From the NCBI RefSeq assembly GCF_017565305.1, contig NZ_JAGEKP010000017.1, forward strand, positions 1-64,000: 64,000 bases of DNA, read 5' to 3'. Position 1 is the first letter of the stretch; each line of letters opens with the position of its first letter. The position numbers and the translations under genes are program-made. Shown piece by piece: positions 58,921 through 64,000 of the stretch. Source of the stretch: Leifsonia sp. TF02-11 (GTDB taxonomy: Bacteria; Actinomycetota; Actinomycetes; Actinomycetales; Microbacteriaceae). The notes under the pieces were generated by a model. It made no database searches. It saw only the letters and a program-made list of their open reading frames with translations, and was not told the DNA's origin.

Positions 58921-59835
58921 ATGGCCAAGCGACCCCAGCCCCTCGTGTCCCCGACCGGCGGACCGCCCCGTGGCGGAGACACGCCGCGCGCCGTCGATGC
59001 GACCCTCGACCGTTTCCTCGGCATCCAGCGCCCCGTTGTGCTCGCCCATTTGCGCAGCCTCCGACGGCGGCACCCGCAGGCCTCGGCCGCCGAACTGGCC
59101 GCGATCCTCGAGCGACGCTACCTCGCCGCCGTGACGACTGGTGGCGCGGCCGTCGGAGCGACGGCGGTCATCCCCGCGATCGGCACCGGCATCACCCTCG
59201 CACTGTCGGGCCTGGAGACGGCCGGTTTCCTGGAGGCGACGGCCCTCTACGCCCAGTCGCTCAGCGAACTGCACGGCATCGCCGTCGACGACCCCGCGCG
59301 CGCCCGCGCCCTCGTGCTCACCATGATGCTCGGCCGCGAAGGCTCCGATCTGGTGCGCCAGCTGGCCGGCCAGGTCACCGGCGCGGGCGTGACCCGCACG
59401 GCGTACTGGGGCGAGCTGGTCACGACAACCCTCCCGTCGATGGTCGTCGGCCCCCTGGTGGACCGCCTGCGCACGACGTTCGTCCGACAGTTCGCCGTCC
59501 GCGGCGGCGCCTCCATCGTCGCCCGGGCGATCCCCTTCGGCATCGGCGCCGTCGTCGGCGGGACGGGCAACAACATCCTGGGCCGACGCGTCGTCGCCAA
59601 CTCCCGGCTGGCGTTCGGCTCCGCCCCGCTGGTGATCCCCGCAGCACTCACGCCGGCAGACGGGCCCGGCGCCCTCCAGCGGCTCGGCAGCAGCACCGGC
59701 CGTCGGGTCGTCCGCGCGGGCACCGTGCTCGGCGCGCTGCCCGGCAGGATCGTCCGTCGCAACGGGTCGCGCCGCCCCGGCGACGGCCCGGCCGCCATCG
59801 AGGAACCCGCAGCTCCCGCGCAGCCCGAGGGCTAG
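58921..59835 (+). CDS. Hypothetical protein with Gly/Ala-rich hydrophobic core
   Basis: A 304-residue protein. A charged N-terminal region (about 1-75) precedes Gly/Ala-rich hydrophobic stretches (TTGGAAVGATAVIPAIGTGITLALSGLETAG, about 77-105, and IVARAIPFGIGAVVGGTGNNILG, about 198-222), a pattern like EcsC-type or DUF697-like membrane-associated proteins. The last 70 residues are disordered. The longer frame overlaps the GNAT gene, so ATG 58921 is preferred. The 3' end overlaps the convergent glycosyltransferase gene by four bases. Confidence 0.68.
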   Translation: MAKRPQPLVSPTGGPPRGGDTPRAVDATLDRFLGIQRPVVLAHLRSLRRRHPQASAAELAAILERRYLAAVTTGGAAVGATAVIPAIGTGITLALSGLETAGFLEATALYAQSLSELHGIAVDDPARARALVLTMMLGREGSDLVRQLAGQVTGAGVTRTAYWGELVTTTLPSMVVGPLVDRLRTTFVRQFAVRGGASIVARAIPFGIGAVVGGTGNNILGRRVVANSRLAFGSAPLVIPAALTPADGPGALQRLGSSTGRRVVRAGTVLGALPGRIVRRNGSRRPGDGPAAIEEPAAPAQPEG

Positions 59836-60713
59836 ACGATCGGCGGACGTCCGGCCAGGGTCATGCGCGCAACCGTCTGCCAGCGGATGGGCCGACGCTC
59901 GCCCGGGTCGGATCGCCACCCTTCGCGCCAGCCGCCGAACCAGGCGCTCAGAACGGCCGGCTTGCGGAACCACCGCAGCAACTGGATACCCGTCCACGAC
60001 CCGACATACAGCGGGACGAGCACCGCGGGTAGGTTGCGGCGGGCGAGCCACACGCGGTTGCGGGCGTTCAGACGGTAGTAGTACGAGTGCCGGGTCGGTG
60101 AGACGGCCGGGTGCTCCGCGACGAGATCGCCGGCGTACCAGACCCGTCTGCCCTGGTCCCAGACCCGCCAGGCGAGCTCGATGCCCTCGTGCGCATAGAA
60201 GAACGGATCCGCCCAGCCTCCCGCTCGCTCGAACACCGCGCGCGGCAGGACGATCACGGCCTCCAGAACAGAGAACACCGCAGAGGACCGCTCGGGCTCA
60301 CCCTTGCGGATGCGCGGGATCCACCGGCGAGGAGACGGCTTGCCGTCGCGGGCGCGCAAGCGCGGCTGGATCATCCCGATGCTTGGATCGGCGCCCAGCA
60401 GGTCGACCGCGTCGCGCAGGAACGTCGGCGACGGGATGTCGGCGTCGTCGTCGAGGAACAGCAGGTACTCCCCCTCCACCTGCGGGACGCCCTGATTGCG
60501 CCCGGCCGGGATGCCGAGGTTCTCGGGCAGCGCGAGTGTTCCGACGCCGGCGGGCAGCGCGGGCTCGGCCGTGGCGGGATCCCAGCCGTTGCCGACGACC
60601 ACGATGTCGGTGCGCACGCGCTCCTGGCGGAGGACGGACTCCACGCCGCGCAGGAGGTCGTGTGGCCGGGTGCCCTGGGTGAGCACCACGACGCCGACCG
60701 TCGGGTCAGCCAC
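59832..60713 (-). CDS. Family-2 glycosyltransferase
   Basis: A 293-residue GT-A fold enzyme. VGVVVLTQGTRPHDLLRGVESVLRQERVRTDIVVVGNGW starts the domain, YLLFLDDDADIPSP gives the DxD-type metal motif, and HEGIELAWRVWDQGRRVWYAGDLVAEHP holds the catalytic Asp/Glu region. A short hydrophobic patch near the C-terminus (LPAVLVPLYVGSWTGIQLL) suggests membrane contact. It overlaps the CDP-alcohol transferase gene by eight bases and probably builds the same surface glycan. Confidence 0.88.
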   Translation of the reverse strand: MADPTVGVVVLTQGTRPHDLLRGVESVLRQERVRTDIVVVGNGWDPATAEPALPAGVGTLALPENLGIPAGRNQGVPQVEGEYLLFLDDDADIPSPTFLRDAVDLLGADPSIGMIQPRLRARDGKPSPRRWIPRIRKGEPERSSAVFSVLEAVIVLPRAVFERAGGWADPFFYAHEGIELAWRVWDQGRRVWYAGDLVAEHPAVSPTRHSYYYRLNARNRVWLARRNLPAVLVPLYVGSWTGIQLLRWFRKPAVLSAWFGGWREGWRSDPGERRPIRWQTVARMTLAGRPPIV

Positions 60714-61524
60714 GGACCCGCTTGGAGGTCATGATCGCGACGAAGTGGCCCATCGCCGCCAGAATCGACAGCGGCACAAGCACCGAGAGCAGGATGCGGT
60801 CGGCGAGGGTCGCCCCGATGAAGAGCCCGACGATCGAGAAGACGAAGATCATGATGGTGAGCTCGACCGAGTGGTAGAGGCGGTGGAACGGGACGAACCG
60901 GGCGGCCTTGCGCAGTCGGGCGATGAGGCCGTGGGTGGGTGCGTACGCCGCCTGCGTGTCGGCGAGCTTGGGCAGGCCGGCGTTGGCACGCGCCACGCGG
61001 ACCATGTCGTTGAGCGCCTTGTTGAGCACGATGACGAGCGCGAGCAGCGTGCCGAGGTTGGTCCACAGGAAGTCCTGCGGCGCCTCGAACGGATACCCGG
61101 CGGCCCGCACACCGAGAGCGATGGCGATGAGCGTCTCTGTCGTGTAGTGGCCGACGTTGTCGAGGAAGATCCCGGCGGGAGACGACGTCTTGCGCCAGCG
61201 AGCGACCTCCCCGTCGCAGCAGTCGATGAGCATCTGGAGCTGTCCGAGCACCAGGGCGAGCGCGGCGCCCCCGATTCCGGGGATCAGCAGGCTGGCGGCC
61301 GTGGCCCACCCGGTGAGGATCATGAGGCCCGTAACGCCGTTGGCTGAGATGGACGTCTTCAGCAGGAACCAGGTGAGGTACGGCGACAGGTTGCGCAGAT
61401 AGAGCGACGCCGTCCAGTGCTCCGCGTTGCGGCGTCCGCGTACCTCGGGCGGCTGCGCGACCGCTTTCAGTTCCGCGATCGACGTCGGCCGCGCTCCGTG
61501 CGCTGCGGGTCCGGCTGCTGACAT
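60706..61524 (-). CDS. CDP-alcohol phosphatidyltransferase-family membrane enzyme
   Basis: A 272-residue protein with about six helices and the family motif D-G-x2-A-R-x8-G-x3-D-x3-D in the form DCCDGEVARWRKTSSPAGIFLDNVGHY (about residues 90-116). Such enzymes transfer a phospho-alcohol from a CDP donor to a hydroxyl acceptor. The pairing with a nucleotidyltransferase at 54789 suggests decoration of a wall polymer or formation of its lipid anchor. ATG 61524 has GGAAGG at good spacing. Confidence 0.87.
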   Translation of the reverse strand: MSAAGPAAHGARPTSIAELKAVAQPPEVRGRRNAEHWTASLYLRNLSPYLTWFLLKTSISANGVTGLMILTGWATAASLLIPGIGGAALALVLGQLQMLIDCCDGEVARWRKTSSPAGIFLDNVGHYTTETLIAIALGVRAAGYPFEAPQDFLWTNLGTLLALVIVLNKALNDMVRVARANAGLPKLADTQAAYAPTHGLIARLRKAARFVPFHRLYHSVELTIMIFVFSIVGLFIGATLADRILLSVLVPLSILAAMGHFVAIMTSKRVRG

Positions 61525-61526
61525 GC

Positions 61527-62579
61527 CTACCTTCCGGTGTGTGCGGTGATGTTCCTGGTGAGGGAGAGATATCCGAGGATGAACCCGATCCCCCAGCTGA
61601 AATGGATGCACGGCAAGACTACGAGAAACCAGAGGAACGACGAAAAGCCGTCGCGGCGGCCCCACACCAGCGCCGACGCGATGACGATCAGAAGGTAGGC
61701 GACCGGGATCGCGAACGCCCACAGCAGCCACGGGCTCGCTCCGAGGAGCGCCTGCAGCACACCACCGAGCCCGAGCAGCACGCCCAACGCGACGCCGAGC
61801 ACCATCACCGGCGGCGCGAAGTAGCGCAGGCCGTTGGAGGCGGGGAACCGTCTGGCCAGCTCGCCCCGCCAGATCCCCGTCGAGAAGAACTGACGCGCCA
61901 GCCGGTAGAGGTTGGGGCGTGGCCGGTAGACCACGCGCAGCCGCGGAGTGAACCACACCGTGCCGCCGGCCTGGCGGATGCGCCGGTTCAGTTCCCAGTC
62001 CTGACCGCGCTTGATCTCCTCGTCGAAGAGACCGACCGCCAGGAGCCGATCGCGGTCGAAGACTCCGAGGTACACCGTCTCGGCCGGGCCGGCGGACCCG
62101 CCGACGTGCAGCTTCGTGCCGCCCAGACCGACGCGACTGCCGTAAGCGCGCGCGACGGCGCGCTCGAACGGGGTCGTGCCCTGCGCGTCCATGAGACCGC
62201 CGACGTTGTCCGCACCGGTCTCGAGGATGGTCTCGACGGCGATGCGCGCGTAGTCGGGCGGGAGCACGCTGTGGGCGTCGACGCGGATCACCACCGGATA
62301 CCGGGACTCGCGGATGGCGAGGTTCAGTCCGGCGGGCGTCGAGCCGACCACGTTGTCGACGACGCGGATGCGGGAGTCGACCGAGGCCAGCTCGGCGACG
62401 AGCTCCGTGGTGCCGTCGATGCTGGGGCCGAGCGCGATGGTGACCTCGAACGGCCCGGTGTAGTCCTGCGCGAGGAGGCTGTCCACTGCGGCCCGGACAT
62501 GGGTCGCCTCGTTGAGGACCGGCATCACGTAGGACACACCGGGGAGGGTGTTCACGCTATCTTCCGGCATCTGATCCAT
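61527..62579 (-). CDS. Family-2 glycosyltransferase with C-terminal membrane region
   Basis: A 350-residue enzyme. The GT-A domain shows VSYVMPVLNEATHVRAAVDSLLAQDYTGPFEVTIALGPSIDGT (N-terminus), VIRVDAHSVLP (DxD-like) and KRGQDWELNRRIRQAGGTVWFTP (catalytic). Three or four hydrophobic helices follow from about residue 240. ATG 62579 is chosen; the longer frame to 62774 is Arg-rich and overlaps the HtrA terminator. It ends three bases before the CDP-alcohol transferase start, so the three genes form one operon. Confidence 0.88.
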   Translation of the reverse strand: MDQMPEDSVNTLPGVSYVMPVLNEATHVRAAVDSLLAQDYTGPFEVTIALGPSIDGTTELVAELASVDSRIRVVDNVVGSTPAGLNLAIRESRYPVVIRVDAHSVLPPDYARIAVETILETGADNVGGLMDAQGTTPFERAVARAYGSRVGLGGTKLHVGGSAGPAETVYLGVFDRDRLLAVGLFDEEIKRGQDWELNRRIRQAGGTVWFTPRLRVVYRPRPNLYRLARQFFSTGIWRGELARRFPASNGLRYFAPPVMVLGVALGVLLGLGGVLQALLGASPWLLWAFAIPVAYLLIVIASALVWGRRDGFSSFLWFLVVLPCIHFSWGIGFILGYLSLTRNITAHTGR

Positions 62580-62655
62580 TCGTCGTTCGGCCTCGCCGAG
62601 CTTATCAGCCGGCGATGGGCAGGACTCCGGGCCGTGACGGCGCCGCCCCGCACGG

Positions 62656-62690
62656 CGGAGGGCCGCCCCGCGTTGCGGGACGGCCCTCCG
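62656..62690 (-). terminator. Hairpin terminator of the HtrA-type protease gene
   Basis: Outer arms CGGAGGGCCG (62656-62665) and CGGCCCTCCG (62681-62690) pair perfectly, and an inner CCCGC/GCGGG pair extends the stem. It lies 14 bases past the protease stop codon. No U-run follows. Confidence 0.6.
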
Positions 62691-62703
62691 AGTGTCGTGC
62701 GAC

Positions 62704-64000
62704 TCAGCTCGCGGGAAGCGAGCCGAGCGTGACCGTCGTGGTCTTGGTCTGGCCGTCGCGGATGTACGTGACATCGGCCTTGGAGCCGGCGGCCAGGGCG
62801 CGGACCTGCGCGGTCAGGTCGGTGGCGTCGGTGATCGGGAGGCCGTTGAAGTTGACGACGACGTCGCCCGCCTGCAGGCCGGCGCCGGCCGCCGCGCCGC
62901 CCGAGACCACCGACTTGATCGATGCTCCGACCGTGGTCGCCTTGCTGTCGTTGCCGGCGTCTCCGACGTTCGCTCCGAGCAGGCCGTGGGTGGCCGAGCC
63001 GTTCTTGATCAGCTCGTCGGAGATGCGCTTGGCGACGTTCGACGGGATCGAGAAGCCGACGCCGATGCTGCCCGACTGGCTGCCGCTGGAGCTGCTGCCG
63101 CCCGCGCTCGCGATGGCGACGTTGATTCCGATCAGCTGGCCCTTGCTGTCGAGCAGCGCGCCGCCCGAGTTGCCCGGGTTGATCGACGCGTCCGTCTGGA
63201 TGACGGGGAGCGAGATCGTGCCCTGGCTCTGGCCCTGCTGCGACGATCCTCCGCCCTGGTTCGGGAAGTCGAAGTTGAACGGATTCTGCGAGCCTCCCCC
63301 GCCGTTGCCGTCGCCCGACTTGGGCGCTGCCGAGGACGCGATGCTGATCGAGCGGTTGAGCGCGCTGACGATGCCGTCGGTCACCGTGCCGGAGAGGCCG
63401 AGCGGGGCGCCGATCGCGACCGTCGTGTCGCCCACGTTGAGCTTGCTGGAGTCACCCCAGGTGATCGGCGTCATCCCGCTCGCACCGTCGAGCTTGATCA
63501 CCGCGAGGTCGGTGGTCGGGTCGGTGCCGACGATCTTGGCGGTGTAGATCTTGCCGTCGTTGTCGGTGACGCTGATGCTGACGTTGGAGGCGGCGCCGTC
63601 GAGGGTGACGACGTGCGTGTTCGTGAGGATGTAGCCGTCCGAGCTGAGGACGACGCCGGATCCGGTGCCGCCCTCGCTGGAGGCCGTGACCGAGATGGTG
63701 ACGACGCTCGGCGACGCCTTCGCGGCGACCGCGGTCACGGTTGTGGCGTTGTTGGCGTCGTTGACCGTGATGTTCTGCGGGCCGGAGACCGTCTTGATGG
63801 TGGCGTTGCTGCCGGTGGCGGCGTAGAGGCCGATTCCGGCGCCCGCGCCGGCGACGCCGCCGATGAGCGCACCGATGGCCAGCGTCGCGATGATCAGGCC
63901 GGTGTTGCGCTTGCGCGGCGCCTTCTCTGCGGTGGCCGTTCCCGGCGCGGCGAGGTAGGGCGGCTGCTGGCCGGCGTGCTGCTGGGCGTAGGGAGCCTGA
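62704..64000 (-). CDS. HtrA/DegP-type serine protease with PDZ domain (N-terminus beyond window)
   Basis: At least 430 residues are visible and the 5' end runs off the right edge. Read inwards, a Gln/Pro/Tyr-rich cytoplasmic part is followed by a basic stretch and one transmembrane helix (LIIATLAIGALIGGVAGAGAG). The trypsin-like domain has the triad His in TNTHVV, Asp in TTDLAVIKLD and Ser in NPGNSGGALLD. The C-terminal PDZ domain includes AGAGLQAGDVVVNFNGLPI. It is a membrane-anchored quality-control protease of the DegP/HtrA group. A Gly/Gln/Ser-rich insertion lies between Asp and Ser. Confidence 0.9.
   Translation of the reverse strand, partial: QAPYAQQHAGQQPPYLAAPGTATAEKAPRKRNTGLIIATLAIGALIGGVAGAGAGIGLYAATGSNATIKTVSGPQNITVNDANNATTVTAVAAKASPSVVTISVTASSEGGTGSGVVLSSDGYILTNTHVVTLDGAASNVSISVTDNDGKIYTAKIVGTDPTTDLAVIKLDGASGMTPITWGDSSKLNVGDTTVAIGAPLGLSGTVTDGIVSALNRSISIASSAAPKSGDGNGGGGSQNPFNFDFPNQGGGSSQQGQSQGTISLPVIQTDASINPGNSGGALLDSKGQLIGINVAIASAGGSSSSGSQSGSIGVGFSIPSNVAKRISDELIKNGSATHGLLGANVGDAGNDSKATTVGASIKSVVSGGAAAGAGLQAGDVVVNFNGLPITDATDLTAQVRALAAGSKADVTYIRDGQTKTTTVTLGSLPAS

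Noticed and set aside
1-64000. CRISPR array or cas genes
   Set aside because: No regularly spaced repeats of 24-40 bases and no cas-like protein were seen.

Overview
The window is high-GC actinobacterial chromosome, most likely from the family Microbacteriaceae (Leifsonia or a close relative). This rests on GC-rich third codon positions, many GTG starts, a DUF3039 protein, FtsE with a long Pro/Ala/Val-rich tail, a tmRNA tag ending in FALAA, and an rph-rdgB-murI-nicotinate phosphoribosyltransferase neighbourhood. The genus is inference.

Region by region: (1) 1-10.67 kb is the right part of an integrative and probably conjugative element ending at the 3' end of tRNA-Lys(CTT). It holds the end of an IS21-family IS, four proteins of unknown function, a MobF-type relaxase-helicase, a possible Mrr-like nuclease, a tyrosine integrase and a KAP-type P-loop NTPase as possible defence cargo. 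(2) 10.8-18.1 kb is ordinary chromosome: an inositol-phosphatase-family enzyme, an ArsR/SRPBCC pair divergent from a NatAB-type ABC exporter, a quinone oxidoreductase, adenine deaminase and an alpha/beta hydrolase. (3) 18.2-23.65 kb, minus strand, is the most interesting locus. It is a five-gene operon that looks like an undescribed RiPP (ribosomally made, modified peptide) pathway: a 24-residue Cys-rich precursor with a near-perfect Shine-Dalgarno site, an LpxL-like acyltransferase homologue, a MacB/LolD-type ATPase, an FtsX-type permease, and a ThiF/E1-like adenylating enzyme with a PqqD/RRE-like N-terminus. No YcaO, LanM, radical-SAM or peptidase gene accompanies it. (4) 23.8-30.8 kb holds a sortase-anchored surface protein, an APC permease, TelA, an OhrR-like regulator with a clear operator, and small membrane proteins.

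(5) 30.84-34.07 kb is a small genomic island bounded by an exact 46-bp direct repeat of the tmRNA 3' end. It carries an ECF sigma factor translationally coupled to a membrane-anchored beta-propeller-like protein and has no integrase. The same tandem GTGTGGGCA motif lies just inside both of its ends and beside the tRNA-Lys junction at 10.55 kb. (6) 34.0-43.6 kb is core chromosome: ssrA, a SIMPL protein, a tyrosine phosphatase, smpB, ftsX, ftsE, a GNAT, prfB, an MFS transporter, a luciferase-like oxidoreductase and tRNA-Leu. (7) 43.7-49.3 kb has a tandem pair of acyltransferase-3 genes with a mosaic of identical and diverged blocks, then DedA, a CDF metal exporter, rdgB and rph. (8) 49.3-54.4 kb has murI, nicotinate phosphoribosyltransferase, DUF3039 and an ABC exporter. 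(9) 54.6-62.6 kb is a cell-surface polymer locus: nucleotidyltransferase, Wzm/Wzt-like exporter, two family-2 glycosyltransferases and a CDP-alcohol phosphatidyltransferase. An HtrA-type protease runs off the right edge.

All function calls come from reading motifs and context. No database search, alignment or structure prediction was run.
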